Of a stretch of 64,000 nucleotides of DNA, positions 36,111-46,227 are shown in pieces. The notes below the pieces were generated by a model, which worked only from the letters and a program-made list of their open reading frames with translations, had not been told where the DNA came from and did not search any database. The position numbers were made by a program, and so were the translations under genes. The stretch spans positions 310,001-374,000 of the forward strand of contig NZ_JAPCKI010000004.1 in NCBI RefSeq assembly GCF_028680575.1, read 5' to 3'. The DNA is from Acidovorax benzenivorans (lineage in GTDB: Bacteria; Pseudomonadota; Gammaproteobacteria; Burkholderiales; Burkholderiaceae_C). Each line of letters starts with the position of its first letter. The first letter of the stretch is position 1.

Positions 36111-37459
36111 GTTTTCCGCGATACCCGGATTACAAGGACAGTGGGGTGGCGTGGCTGGGGCTGGTGCCGGAGCATTGGATAGTGATACCCCTCAAGCGCG
36201 ATATTGAATTCGTCACCAGTGGTGCAAGAGGTTGGGCTGAGAACTACGCAGATGACGGAGACCTGTTTTTACGGATTGGGAATCTGACACGAGACAGCAT
36301 TCGTCTGGATCTGTCTGATACCCAGAGGGTGGTTGTGCCAGATGGTGCAGAAGTTGATCGAACCCAAGTCCAAGCGGGCGACATTCTGTTTTCAATCACG
36401 GCTTATCTCGGGTCTGTTGCTGTCGTCCCGGCAGGGCTTGGCCGGGCTTTCGTGAGCCAGCATGTTGCATTGGTACGTCCCAGCAAAAAGCATTGCCTCT
36501 CAGAGTGGTTAGCTTACGTAGCAATTTCTTACGTCGGCAAAACCCATCTGGAAACGACCGGGTACGGCGGAACAAAGGTTCAACTGAGTTTGGCCGATGT
36601 GACCAGCTTGCCGATCATCGTTCCACCAATCGACGAACAGCAGGCCATCGCCACTTTCCTCGACCGCGAAACCGCCAAGATCGACGCGCTGGTGGCCGAG
36701 CAGGAAAAGCTGATCGCCCTGCTGCAGGAAAAGCGCCAGGCCGTCATCTCCCACGCCGTGACCAAGGGGCTGGACCCGAGCGTGCCGATGAAGGATTCGG
36801 GTGTGGAATGGTTGGGGGAGGTTCCGGGGCATTGGGAGGTCAAACGTCTCAAGCAACTGTGCGACGAACCCTTGAAATATGGAGCCAACGAGGCAGCAGA
36901 GTTAGACGATCCATCGCTTCCACGGTTCGTCAGAATCACCGATGTAACCGAGAGTGGCGCCTTACGCGATGAAACATTCAGGTCGCTTCCCCGAGAAATC
37001 GCAGAGCCATTTTTGCTAAGGGAGGGGGATGTTTTATTGGCTCGCAGTGGCGGCACAGTAGGCAAGAGCTTCATGTATCAACGCCATTGGGGCGAGGCAT
37101 GCTTTGCGGGTTACTTGATTCGTGTGCGCCTTAGCCAAAGACTGTGTGTTCCGCAATGGCTGAATTATTTTTGTCGAACCGATTCGTACTGGGGCTATGT
37201 GCTTGGCAGTCAGATTCAATCCACCATACAAAACGTGAGTGCGGAAAAATACGCAAACATGTTTCTGCCGGTTCCATCCATCGAAGAGCAGCAGCTTGTC
37301 ATCGCCTTCCTTGATCAGGCAACCTCCAAGATTGATGATCTGGTGACTGAAGCCCGCACCGCCATCACCCTTCTTCAAGAACGCCGCACCGCCCTGATCT
37401 CCGCTGCCGTCACTGGCCAGATCGATGTGCGCAGCATTGCCTCTCGGGAGGTCGCATGA
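36107..37459 (+). CDS. hsdS: Type I restriction-modification system specificity subunit
   Basis: A 450-residue specificity protein with two target-recognition domains separated by a conserved coiled coil. Each half opens with DSGVxWLGxVPxHW and closes with a helix beginning EQQxxIxxFLDxxTxKID. Bases of the two recognition domains (about 36200-36600 and 36880-37250) are lower in GC than the conserved spacers, as expected for domain exchange. The recognition sequence cannot be told. It overlaps both neighbours by 4 nt. Confidence 0.95.
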   Translation: MSFPRYPDYKDSGVAWLGLVPEHWIVIPLKRDIEFVTSGARGWAENYADDGDLFLRIGNLTRDSIRLDLSDTQRVVVPDGAEVDRTQVQAGDILFSITAYLGSVAVVPAGLGRAFVSQHVALVRPSKKHCLSEWLAYVAISYVGKTHLETTGYGGTKVQLSLADVTSLPIIVPPIDEQQAIATFLDRETAKIDALVAEQEKLIALLQEKRQAVISHAVTKGLDPSVPMKDSGVEWLGEVPGHWEVKRLKQLCDEPLKYGANEAAELDDPSLPRFVRITDVTESGALRDETFRSLPREIAEPFLLREGDVLLARSGGTVGKSFMYQRHWGEACFAGYLIRVRLSQRLCVPQWLNYFCRTDSYWGYVLGSQIQSTIQNVSAEKYANMFLPVPSIEEQQLVIAFLDQATSKIDDLVTEARTAITLLQERRTALISAAVTGQIDVRSIASREVA

Positions 37460-38322
37460 GCACCACGCCTAAGACCATCCAGATATTCCTGCCAGGTGGC
37501 AGCCCGACTGGCATTCGCGTTGCAGAAATCACCACACGCATCGTCCAGGTCATCGACGTACCTCGAAAGCTGCTCTCGGACTTCTTGGAGATGCCGGAGA
37601 GCAATGAAGTCGCGGTCTATTTCCTCGTGGGCGAGTCGGACGACGGGACCGAGCTGAATGTGTACGTGGGCCAGACAGGCGATCTGCGCAAGCGCCTTGC
37701 CAAGCATGATGCAGATAAGCCGTTCTGGGAGCGCGCTTTGGTGCTCATCTCACGCACCAAATCCCTCACCCAAACACACGGCCTGTTTCTGGAATGGTGC
37801 AGCCTACAGGCCATTAGGAAAGTGAAACGGTACACGGACCTCAATGGAAACGGAGGATCGCGCCCGCACACCCCCGCTCCCATGGAAGCCGATTGCCTTG
37901 AAGTCTTTGAGACGGCTCGGACGCTTCTGGCAACCCTGGGGCATCCAATGTTTGACCCTGTTGTGCAGGCACCCCAAGATACGCCACCGCAAGACTATCT
38001 TTTTTGTACGGTCAGTGGAGTGGATGGCCGTGGCCTGTACACGCAAGAGGGATTCGTAGTCTTGGCAGGATCGGTGGGACGCAAGGAGAACATGCAGTCC
38101 ATCGCAGGCACAAGCAACGCGAGCTTTAGAGACAAGCTGGTGGCCAACGGCACGCTCAGTGTGAACGGCGATGCGGTGGTCTTCACGAAGAACCACCTGT
38201 TTCGATCTCCCAGCATGGCGGCGGTGGCCCTACTCGGTACGACGGCCAATGGATGGAACGTCTGGAAGGACAAAGACGGAAAAACCTTGGACGCCCTGAA
38301 GCGCCAAGCGATAGGCACCTGA
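37456..38322 (+). CDS. GIY-YIG nuclease-like protein with DUF4357 domain
   Basis: A 288-residue protein embedded between hsdS and hsdR. The N-terminal GIY-YIG core is VYFLVG (54-59) and VYVGQTGDLRKRLAKH (69-84). The C-terminal DUF4357 domain reads LYTQEGFVVLAGSVGRKENM and NHLFRSPSMAAVALLGTTANGWNVWKD. It overlaps hsdS by 4 nt and precedes hsdR by 28 nt, so it is part of the operon. It may be an accessory restriction or regulatory nuclease. The role is inferred from position. Confidence 0.85.
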   Translation: MSTTPKTIQIFLPGGSPTGIRVAEITTRIVQVIDVPRKLLSDFLEMPESNEVAVYFLVGESDDGTELNVYVGQTGDLRKRLAKHDADKPFWERALVLISRTKSLTQTHGLFLEWCSLQAIRKVKRYTDLNGNGGSRPHTPAPMEADCLEVFETARTLLATLGHPMFDPVVQAPQDTPPQDYLFCTVSGVDGRGLYTQEGFVVLAGSVGRKENMQSIAGTSNASFRDKLVANGTLSVNGDAVVFTKNHLFRSPSMAAVALLGTTANGWNVWKDKDGKTLDALKRQAIGT

Positions 38323-38350
38323 CAACAACGAAAGCTGCTGAGGGCGAGGG

Positions 38351-41300
38351 ATGGCACTGCACAACGAAATTCAGTTCGAGCTCGATATTTGCAACCACTT
38401 GGCCGCCAATGGCTGGCTGTATGGAGCACCAGGGAGTGACGGCGATGCCAGTGGCTACGACACCCCTCGCGCCCTCTTCCCCGCCGACTTGCTGTCTTGG
38501 ATTCAAGCTACACAGCCCGCTGCTTGGGATGCTCTTTCCAAGACCCATGGCGCCTCTGCCGAAGCCATGCTGCTCGACCGCCTGCGCAAGGCCTTGGATG
38601 AACGCGGCACCCTGGAAGTGCTGCGGGTGGGTATCGATATGCTGGGTCTCAAGGTCCCCTTGAAGCTCGCCCAGTTCAAGCCAGCGCTGGCGATGAACCC
38701 CGATTTGCAGTCCCGCTACGCAGCCAACCGCGTTCGCGTGGTGCGCCAGTGCCGCACCAACCACGACGACATCATTGACTTGGTGCTGTTCCTGAACGGC
38801 ATTCCTGTAGCCACGGCGGAGCTCAAAACGGATTTCACGCAGGACATCAATGCGGCAGTAGATCAGTACCGCTTTGACCGCCTTCCCAAGCCCAAAGGCA
38901 AGAACACCACAGAACCTCTGTTGGACTTCCCTCGTGGCGCATTGGTGCACTTTGCGGTCAGCAACCGCACGGTGATGATGACAACCAAGCTGCAAGGGCC
39001 TGCCACTTATTTCCTGCCCTTCAACCTGGGAGACCGAGGTGGTGCGGGCAATCCGGCTAACCCCCAGGGTCACCGCACGGCGTACTTATGGGAGCAGGTG
39101 TGGCAGCGAGACAGTTGGCTGGAGATTCTGGGGCGCTACCTTGTGACCCAACGGGATACCAAGAAAAAGATCAAAGCCATTCTGTTCCCACGCTTCCACC
39201 AACTCGATGCGACACGGGCATTGGTTCGGGCCGTGATCGCTGAAGGGCCGGGTCAGAAGTACCTAATCCAGCACAGCGCGGGCTCGGGCAAGACCAATTC
39301 CATCGCCTGGACAGCCCACTTCCTGGCGGATCTGCATGACACCCAGAACAACAAGGTGTTCAGCACGGTACTGGTGGTCAGTGACCGCAACGTGCTCGAC
39401 GCCCAGCTGCAAGAGGCCATCTTTGATTTTGAACGGACGGCTGGCGTGGTCGCCACCATCAAGGGAGAGAGCGCCAGCAAAAGCGGCGAACTGGCTGCAG
39501 CCCTGTCGGGTAGCAAGAAGATTGTGGTCTGCACCATCCAGACCTTCCCGTTTGCCCTCAAGGCGGTGCAGGAACTGGCCGCGACCCAAGGCAAGCGCTT
39601 TGCCGTCATAGCCGATGAAGCACACAGCAGCCAGACTGGCGAGGCGGCGTCCAAGCTCAAACAGCTCCTGAGCTCTGAGGAGCTCAAGGAGCTGGCTGAT
39701 GGTGGAGAAGTCAGTACGGAAGATCTGCTGGCGATCCAGATGGCGGCGCGAGCTGGGCAGGATGCAGGCATCACCTATGTGGCTTTCACCGCTACTCCCA
39801 AGGCGAAGACACTGGAGTTGTTTGGACGCAGACCGAATCCAGATCAACCCGCTGGCCCGGGCAATCTACCTGGGGCGTTTCATGTCTATTCGATGCGCCA
39901 GGCCATCGAAGAGAGCTTCATCCTCGATGTCCTCAAGAACTACACCCCCTACAAACTGGCTTTCAAGCTGGCCCACAACGGCCAAGAGTGGGATGAAAAA
40001 TCCGTAGAGCGCAATGAGGCCATGAAAGGCCTCATGCGCTGGGTGCGTCTGCATCCCTACAACGTCAGCCAGAAGGTTGCGGTTGTAGTGGAGCATTTTC
40101 GAGAAAACGTACAGCCGCTCCTGAATGGAAATGCCAAAGCGATGGTGGTGGTGGGCAGTCGCGTTGAAGCTGTGCGCTGGAAGCTGGCAATTGACAAGTA
40201 CATCAACGACTACGGCTACAAACTCGACTCGTTGGTTGCCTTCTCTGGAGAGGTCAACGACCCGGAATGCTCGCCCGATCCTGTCACCGAAGTCAGTGCC
40301 AAACTCAACCCCAATCTCAAAGGGCGGGATATCCGCGATGCCTTCGCCACAGACGAATACCAGATCCTGCTCGTCGCGAACAAATTCCAGACGGGGTTTG
40401 ACCAGCCGCTGCTGTGTGGCATGTACGTAGACAAGCGTTTGGCGGGCATCCAAGCCGTGCAAACGTTGAGCCGCTTGAATCGCGCCTACAACGGTTCCCA
40501 TGGGCTCAAAGATACGACCTACATCCTCGACTTCGTCAACGACCCCGATGAAGTCCTTGCCGCTTTTCAGACGTACTACGAAACAGCCGAATTGGCGGGC
40601 GTCACGGACCCCCATTTGATCTACGACCTGCGCGCCAAACTGGATGGCAGTGGGCACTACGATGAATATGAGGTGGACCGCGTGGCTGTCGTGGAGCTCA
40701 ACCCTAACGCGTCGCAATCGATGTTGGTCGCAGCCATCGAGCCTGTGGCGGACAGACTGCTCAAGCGGTACAAGGCAGCACACCAGACTTTCGTCACTGA
40801 CGAGTCCAAGAAACCCGGCAGTGTAGAGGCCAAGGCAGCCAAAGATGAGCTCAACGCCCTGACCCTGTTCAAGCGTGACCTCGGAACCTTCGTGCGCGTA
40901 TACGCGTTCCTCAGCCAAATGTTTGACTATGGCAACACCGCCATAGAGAAGCGGGCCATCTTCTTCAAACGCCTGCTGCCCCTGCTGGACTTCGGCCGCG
41001 AGCGCGAAGGAGTTGACCTTTCCAAAGTCCTCCTCACCCACCACAAGCTCAAAGAGCTTGGCAAGCGCGATCTCCCGCTGGATGAGGAAAGCGATACCGA
41101 TACGAAGCTCAAGCCGCTGACGGACACAGGCGGTGGGGAGGTGCAGGAGCCCCTGAAGGTGAAGCTCTCTGAAATCCTGTCCAAGGTGAATGATCTGTTC
41201 GAGGGTGAACTCACGGACGACGACAAGCTCGTCTATGTGAACAACGTCCTCAAGGGCAAGTTGCTCGAATCTGACCTGCTGCACCAGCAGGCCATGAACA

Positions 41301-41494
41301 ACACCAAGGAACAGTTTGCGAACTCACCCGACCTGGCCAGCGAGATCATGAACGCCATCATGGATGCACTGGCAGCCCACGGAAGCATGAGCAAACAGGC
41401 ACTGGGGTCAGACCGTGTGCGAACGGGGCTCAGGGATGTTTTGCTGGGGCCTGCGGGGTTGTATGAGGCACTGAGGGAGCGTGGTACACCCTAA
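38351..41494 (+). CDS. hsdR: Type I restriction-modification system restriction subunit
   Basis: A 1047-residue restriction/translocase subunit. An N-terminal PD-(D/E)xK nuclease domain has Asp143 and the ELK triad 157-159. An SF2 helicase follows with Walker A AGSGKT (310-315), DEAH from residue 422 and FTATPKAK as motif III. A C-terminal helical domain mediates contact with HsdM. It cuts unmodified DNA after ATP-driven translocation. A ribosome-binding site GAGGG precedes the ATG. Confidence 0.95.
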   Translation: MALHNEIQFELDICNHLAANGWLYGAPGSDGDASGYDTPRALFPADLLSWIQATQPAAWDALSKTHGASAEAMLLDRLRKALDERGTLEVLRVGIDMLGLKVPLKLAQFKPALAMNPDLQSRYAANRVRVVRQCRTNHDDIIDLVLFLNGIPVATAELKTDFTQDINAAVDQYRFDRLPKPKGKNTTEPLLDFPRGALVHFAVSNRTVMMTTKLQGPATYFLPFNLGDRGGAGNPANPQGHRTAYLWEQVWQRDSWLEILGRYLVTQRDTKKKIKAILFPRFHQLDATRALVRAVIAEGPGQKYLIQHSAGSGKTNSIAWTAHFLADLHDTQNNKVFSTVLVVSDRNVLDAQLQEAIFDFERTAGVVATIKGESASKSGELAAALSGSKKIVVCTIQTFPFALKAVQELAATQGKRFAVIADEAHSSQTGEAASKLKQLLSSEELKELADGGEVSTEDLLAIQMAARAGQDAGITYVAFTATPKAKTLELFGRRPNPDQPAGPGNLPGAFHVYSMRQAIEESFILDVLKNYTPYKLAFKLAHNGQEWDEKSVERNEAMKGLMRWVRLHPYNVSQKVAVVVEHFRENVQPLLNGNAKAMVVVGSRVEAVRWKLAIDKYINDYGYKLDSLVAFSGEVNDPECSPDPVTEVSAKLNPNLKGRDIRDAFATDEYQILLVANKFQTGFDQPLLCGMYVDKRLAGIQAVQTLSRLNRAYNGSHGLKDTTYILDFVNDPDEVLAAFQTYYETAELAGVTDPHLIYDLRAKLDGSGHYDEYEVDRVAVVELNPNASQSMLVAAIEPVADRLLKRYKAAHQTFVTDESKKPGSVEAKAAKDELNALTLFKRDLGTFVRVYAFLSQMFDYGNTAIEKRAIFFKRLLPLLDFGREREGVDLSKVLLTHHKLKELGKRDLPLDEESDTDTKLKPLTDTGGGEVQEPLKVKLSEILSKVNDLFEGELTDDDKLVYVNNVLKGKLLESDLLHQQAMNNTKEQFANSPDLASEIMNAIMDALAAHGSMSKQALGSDRVRTGLRDVLLGPAGLYEALRERGTP

Positions 41495-41546
41495 ATCAAG
41501 CTCGATGAATTCGAGAATCATCCGAAATTAGTTGAGGAGGGCAGCG

Positions 41547-43517
41547 ATGAAACTGGTTAAAGCGCGCGTTCAAAACTATCGATCAGTCGAGGATAGCGGT
41601 ACGTTCGAGATTGGCAATCTCACATGCTTGGTTGGCAAGAACGAGGCAGGCAAAACAGCCATTCTGAGTGCACTTCGAGCATTGAGGCCATCAAAGTCCC
41701 AGTCATTCGATATTGATGAGACTATCGACTATCCGCGCCGCTTTTCTACTCGCTTTGACGAACGACACCCGGATGGCGAAGCAGAAGTCATTAGGACATG
41801 GTGGAAGCTCGATCCTGCTGACATCTTGGCAGTGGACAGACGCTTCGGGCCTGGAGCATTGAAGAGCGATAGTTTTGAAGTCCACTACGGATTTCGCTAT
41901 GACGATGAGAAGCGGCAATGGAAGATCGAGGTCGATGACGCTAAGTGTCTGGAGCATCTAGTCAACAAACACGCCCTGGACGCTACCGAAAGGAACATTC
42001 TCCACAACGTTGCAAATGGTCAGGAGGCGACAAAGGCGCTTTCTGGACTGGCAGAGCCAACAGCCAAGCAGTCTGCTCTTCTAGAAGACCTTAAAAAGGT
42101 GCGCGAGTCGCGCTTCGTACTAGGCATCATCGACATCTTGGAAGCTAGGCAGCCACGATTCTTTTTCACATCGCATTTCGAGCGGATGTCTGGGATCGTA
42201 TCGCTCAATCAGCTCCAGCAGGACAGGCAACACAACAAGGTTACCGTCGGCGACAAAATCTTCTTGTCCTTCTTGGAATACGCGGGGACGACGTTGGAAG
42301 AGCTTATCGGCGCAGATCGGCGAGAGGCATTGAAGGCTAAATGTGAGGCGGCCAGCAATGAGATCACAGAGGAGATTTTTCAGTTCTGGAGCCAGAACAA
42401 CGCGTTGGAGGTGGTCATTGAGATCGACTCCGGAAAACCCAACGATCCCCCACCATTCAATGCAGGGGTGGTCGCAGACATACGCATACGAAATACCAAT
42501 CACAAAGCAACATTGCCGCTGTCAGAGCGCAGCGCTGGGTTCGTGTGGTTCTTCTCCTTTTTGGCTCAATTCAAGCAACTTAAAAAGACAGAAAACAACG
42601 CCATCATCTTACTGGATGAACCAGGTCTGACACTTCATGGCAAGGCGCAAGGAGACCTACTGCGCTACATCGTTGAAAGGCTGCTGCCGGATCATCAGGT
42701 CATCTTCACGACCCATTCGCCATTCATGGTTCCGATGGATCGATTGGGCGATGTGCGTATCGTGGAAGATTTCATCCTGTACAACCAGCGGACCGGCAGA
42801 CCGGAACTAAAGGGTACGAAAATTCACGCTGATGTGCTTGAAGTCAGCGATGACACCTTGTTCCCCTTGCAAGGCGCTCTAGGCTATGAAGTCACGCAGT
42901 CGATGTTCATAGGCTCACACACTTGGCTTGTCGAAGGCCCATCAGACATCCTTTACCTTCAAACGCTTTCCCAGGCACTACGCAAACGAGACCGCGAAGG
43001 TATGGACCGCCGCTGGACATTGTGCCCATCTGGTGGGATCGACAAGATTGCCCCCTTCGTCCGGCTGTTCGGCGGCAATCACATCGACATCGCTGTTCTG
43101 TCGGATGTGGCCAACGCGGAAAAGAAAAAAATCGAGGCTGTCAAAAGAGAACAGATTCTGAAGGCTGGCCGGTTCTTCACTGCGGCAGACTTCGTTGGCC
43201 AGCAAGAGGCTGACGTGGAGGACATCTTCGATCCCGAGCTGTTTGCAGAAATTCTCAATGGCGCCTACAAGCCGCCAGTCGGTAAAGAAGTCTCCAAAGA
43301 TGAACTCTTAGCTGCGGCAGAGACCGAGCGAATAGTGAAGAAGGCAGAAGCTCTCTTCAAGTTGATGCCACCGGAAGTACCGGAGTTTGATCACTTTGGC
43401 CCTGCTCGCTGGCTGCTCGACAATCCGCAAGTCTTAGATCGAGACTCTCCTGCCGTCTTGGCTACTCTGGAGAGGGCAGAAAAAATATTCGCAACGTTTA
43501 ATGCCCTCCTGCCCTAA
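41547..43517 (+). CDS. OLD family ATP-dependent endonuclease
   Basis: A 656-residue protein with an SMC-like N-terminal ATPase: LVKARVQNYRSVED, then Walker A GKNEAGKT (30-37), later LLDEPGLTLHGKAQGDLL and TTHSPFM. A C-terminal TOPRIM nuclease domain starts with LVEGPSDILYL (Glu463). This is the OLD architecture. No UvrD-like helicase lies downstream, so it is the single-gene class, not a Gabija pair. It follows hsdR by 52 nt on the same strand with GAGGAGG before the ATG, and is probably an added defence gene of the same operon. Confidence 0.88.
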   Translation: MKLVKARVQNYRSVEDSGTFEIGNLTCLVGKNEAGKTAILSALRALRPSKSQSFDIDETIDYPRRFSTRFDERHPDGEAEVIRTWWKLDPADILAVDRRFGPGALKSDSFEVHYGFRYDDEKRQWKIEVDDAKCLEHLVNKHALDATERNILHNVANGQEATKALSGLAEPTAKQSALLEDLKKVRESRFVLGIIDILEARQPRFFFTSHFERMSGIVSLNQLQQDRQHNKVTVGDKIFLSFLEYAGTTLEELIGADRREALKAKCEAASNEITEEIFQFWSQNNALEVVIEIDSGKPNDPPPFNAGVVADIRIRNTNHKATLPLSERSAGFVWFFSFLAQFKQLKKTENNAIILLDEPGLTLHGKAQGDLLRYIVERLLPDHQVIFTTHSPFMVPMDRLGDVRIVEDFILYNQRTGRPELKGTKIHADVLEVSDDTLFPLQGALGYEVTQSMFIGSHTWLVEGPSDILYLQTLSQALRKRDREGMDRRWTLCPSGGIDKIAPFVRLFGGNHIDIAVLSDVANAEKKKIEAVKREQILKAGRFFTAADFVGQQEADVEDIFDPELFAEILNGAYKPPVGKEVSKDELLAAAETERIVKKAEALFKLMPPEVPEFDHFGPARWLLDNPQVLDRDSPAVLATLERAEKIFATFNALLP

Positions 43518-43654
43518 ACAGTTGCAAGGTCACAAAGAGAATGCGCTCGCTTCGGGCTGACCATGCTGGCAGTCATCGGCACACCAATCGCCGCTGCCAT
43601 TGATCAACGGCCTGTCTCGGGGTGAAAACTGAATTGTTCAGCGCGGACTAAATA

Positions 43655-43675
43655 TTCCCAAATGTTACATGGGAA
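43655..43675. repeat. Inverted repeat upstream of the serine recombinase gene
   Basis: The arms TTCCCA (43655-43660) and TGGGAA (43670-43675) are separated by 9 AT-rich bases and lie about 100 bases upstream of the recombinase start. It could be an operator or half of a crossover site. Neither is shown. Confidence 0.4.
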
Positions 43676-43771
43676 ATTTTTCGTATCCCTCAAGATGTTT
43701 GGTGCCCCGATCTTTGAATACATTGCCATACTGTTCGACCACTGACATCCCTTGCTAGCTGGGAGGTCGAA

Positions 43772-45337
43772 TTGACCCGTCTGAGCGCCGCAATTGAGAC
43801 GACGAAAGCCAACGGCTTGGTGCCGGTGGCTGCGTATGTCCGCATGTCTACGGACCATCAACGGTACTCCACTGAGAATCAGACTCTTGCTATTAAGAAG
43901 TATGCCGAAGCGCACGGCATGGTGGTCGTAAAAATTTATGCAGACGAAGGCAAGAGCGGGTTGAATGCCGAAGGGCGTGAACAGTTTCGCAAGTTGCTCA
44001 TTGACGTGCAGGGGCATCACGCCGCGTATCGTGGAATCCTTGTGTATGACGTGAGCCGCTGGGGTCGATTTCAAGACACCGACGAAAGCGCTCATTACGA
44101 ATATCTCTGCACCCAAGCAGGTGCCCCTGTTTCCTATTGCGCAGAGCCCTTCGACAACGATGGGACGCCAATGGCAGCCGTTTTCAAGAACTTCAAGCGG
44201 TCGATGGATGGCGAATTCAGCCGTGTGCTCTCGACCAAAGTCTTCATTGGTCAGTGCAACCTGGCCGGACGTGGATTTCACCAAGGGGGTACCCCTGGCT
44301 ATGGTCTACGCCGTGAACTGATCAACGAACAGCGCGAGTCGAAGGGGTTGCTTCAATCAGGAGAGCACAAAAGCATCCAGACGGATCGCGTGGTTCTGGT
44401 TCGCGGTCCGCCTGAAGAAGTTGCTGTGGTGCACCGCATCTACCACGACTTTGTCGAAATTGGTAGGCCAGAGCGGGAGATAGCCAATGCACTCAATGCC
44501 GAAGGACTTCTCACAGACCTGGGAAAAGCATGGACACGAGGCACCGTCCACCAGATCCTGACCAACGAAAAGTACATCGGCAACAACGTCTACAACCGTC
44601 GGTCATTCAAACTTAAACAGGTACGGGTTCGGAATGCCCCGGAACTTTGGGTGCGCTGCGACGGTGCGTTCGAGGGAATCATCTCTGCGTCTTTGTTCGA
44701 GAAAGCGCGTGAGATCATTGCCGCGCGTTCGCATCGACTCGACGACGCGCAAATGTTGGCACTCCTTCGCGATCTATTGGCACGGTCAGGCACCTTGTCT
44801 GGACTGATCATTGATGAGCAAGAGGGCATGCCCTCAAGCACAGCCTACCAGGCGCGATTTGGAGGACTGATCACCGCATACGCATTGGTTGGCTTTCACC
44901 CTGATAGGGACTACCGCTATCTGGAAATCAATCGAGCACTCAGAAAGCACCGGCCCGATTTGGTGGATCAGGTCATTCAGCAATTGCATGCAGTGAACGC
45001 TAGTGTTCATCGCGATGCAGGCAATGATTTGCTGACCATCAATGGGGAATGGACGGTCTCCTTGGTCATTGCGAGATGCCAAACAACAGCAGCGGGAACA
45101 CTGCGTTGGCGCGTCCGCTTCGATACCAGCCTGGAGCCTGACATTACCGTCGCGGTACGGATGGACAGCTCAAACGCGAAGGTGCGGGACTACTACCTCA
45201 TTCCGCGTATCGACACCGGTGCGTGGCCTGACCGGATCAGCGAAGAAAATTATGGGCTGATTGACAGCTACAGGTTCGACACGCTGGACATCCTGAATGA
45301 ATTAGCTGCTCGATACAGCCTGAAGGACGCAGCATGA
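43772..45337 (+). CDS. Large serine recombinase (resolvase/invertase family)
   Basis: A 521-residue large serine recombinase. The resolvase domain has catalytic Ser26 in AAYVRMSTDHQ and the arginine-bearing YDVSRWGRFQD. The Recombinase domain (GRGFHQGGTPGYGLRRELIN; AIANALNAEGLLTDLGKAWTRGTVHQILTNEKYIGNNVYNR) follows. The last 170 residues lack a typical zinc-ribbon. The start is a TTG preceded by GGGAGG. It overlaps the following ParB-like gene as ATGA. It could move the cassette or the island. Its attachment sites are not apparent. Confidence 0.92.
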   Translation: MTRLSAAIETTKANGLVPVAAYVRMSTDHQRYSTENQTLAIKKYAEAHGMVVVKIYADEGKSGLNAEGREQFRKLLIDVQGHHAAYRGILVYDVSRWGRFQDTDESAHYEYLCTQAGAPVSYCAEPFDNDGTPMAAVFKNFKRSMDGEFSRVLSTKVFIGQCNLAGRGFHQGGTPGYGLRRELINEQRESKGLLQSGEHKSIQTDRVVLVRGPPEEVAVVHRIYHDFVEIGRPEREIANALNAEGLLTDLGKAWTRGTVHQILTNEKYIGNNVYNRRSFKLKQVRVRNAPELWVRCDGAFEGIISASLFEKAREIIAARSHRLDDAQMLALLRDLLARSGTLSGLIIDEQEGMPSSTAYQARFGGLITAYALVGFHPDRDYRYLEINRALRKHRPDLVDQVIQQLHAVNASVHRDAGNDLLTINGEWTVSLVIARCQTTAAGTLRWRVRFDTSLEPDITVAVRMDSSNAKVRDYYLIPRIDTGAWPDRISEENYGLIDSYRFDTLDILNELAARYSLKDAA

Positions 45338-46227
45338 CCAATACGCATCAAAGCGTGGAAATGATCCCCGTCTGTTTGGTTGATGTCCTCAACCCCCGCA
45401 CTCGCAACAAGAAGCAGCACGAAGCCATCGTGGAGAACATCCGCTGCGTAGGTCTGAAGCGCCCCATAAAGGTAAGCCGCCGAGCGTTGAAAGACGGCTC
45501 CGTCCGATACGATCTGATATGCGGTCAAGGTCGCCTAGAAGCATTTCAGATGCTGAACCAGGAAGAGATTCCCGCGTTTGTGACGGACGCTCCTGAAGAC
45601 GACTGCTTGGTGATGAGCCTCGTTGAGAACATTGCGCGAAGGCAGCATCGTCCTATCGACTTGATGCGCGAGGTGGGCAGCCTCAAGGAACGCGGCTTCA
45701 ACGATACCCAGATAGCACTGAAAATTGGCGTTACCGCTTCGTGGGTAAACATGATTGGTGGGCTCTTGCAGCGCGGGGAAGAAAAGCTGCTGAGCGCGGT
45801 CGAGATGGGAACCATCCCATTGAGCATGGCGACGACAATTGCCAGGAGCAGTGCTAGCGAAATTCAAGACCTTCTGTCCGATGCCTATGAACAGGGATTT
45901 CGCGGCAAGAAGTTGTCTACGCTACGCAGGCTTCTGGAGCAGCGAGCGAATCGCAGCAAGCTGGTCGGCAATCCCCCGCTTGGCAAAACGGCAAAACGCA
46001 AGACGCTGACTCCGCTTGAACTGAGACGAATCTTTGAGCGTGAGGCGGAAAACCAGCGCCTTGCCGCGAAGAAGGCTGATTTCACGCATGACAAGTTGGT
46101 TTTTGCGACCCAGGCCCTGAAAGAGCTGTTTGCGGACAAGAGCTTTGTTTCGATTCTTCGTGCCGAAAAAATGGATTCAATTCCAAAGCTCATTAAAGAT
46201 CGCATGGCGATAGGGGATCGGCCATGA
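45334..46227 (+). CDS. ParB-like protein with RepB-type C-terminus
   Basis: A 297-residue protein. The ParB N-terminal domain has GQGR (64-67) and VENIARR (97-103), matching the two nucleotide-contacting boxes of ParB CTPases. A helix-turn-helix follows (FNDTQIALKIGVTASWVNMIGGLLQRGEEKLLSAVEMG), then a RepB-like helical C-terminal domain. It overlaps the recombinase stop and the next gene start, each by 4 nt. No ParA is present, so chromosome/plasmid segregation is unlikely. A role in site choice or regulation of recombination is possible. Confidence 0.85.
   Translation: MTNTHQSVEMIPVCLVDVLNPRTRNKKQHEAIVENIRCVGLKRPIKVSRRALKDGSVRYDLICGQGRLEAFQMLNQEEIPAFVTDAPEDDCLVMSLVENIARRQHRPIDLMREVGSLKERGFNDTQIALKIGVTASWVNMIGGLLQRGEEKLLSAVEMGTIPLSMATTIARSSASEIQDLLSDAYEQGFRGKKLSTLRRLLEQRANRSKLVGNPPLGKTAKRKTLTPLELRRIFEREAENQRLAAKKADFTHDKLVFATQALKELFADKSFVSILRAEKMDSIPKLIKDRMAIGDRP

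Noticed and set aside
41547..43517. Gabija system
   Set aside because: The OLD-like nuclease is present, but no UvrD-like GajB helicase follows; the next gene is a serine recombinase.
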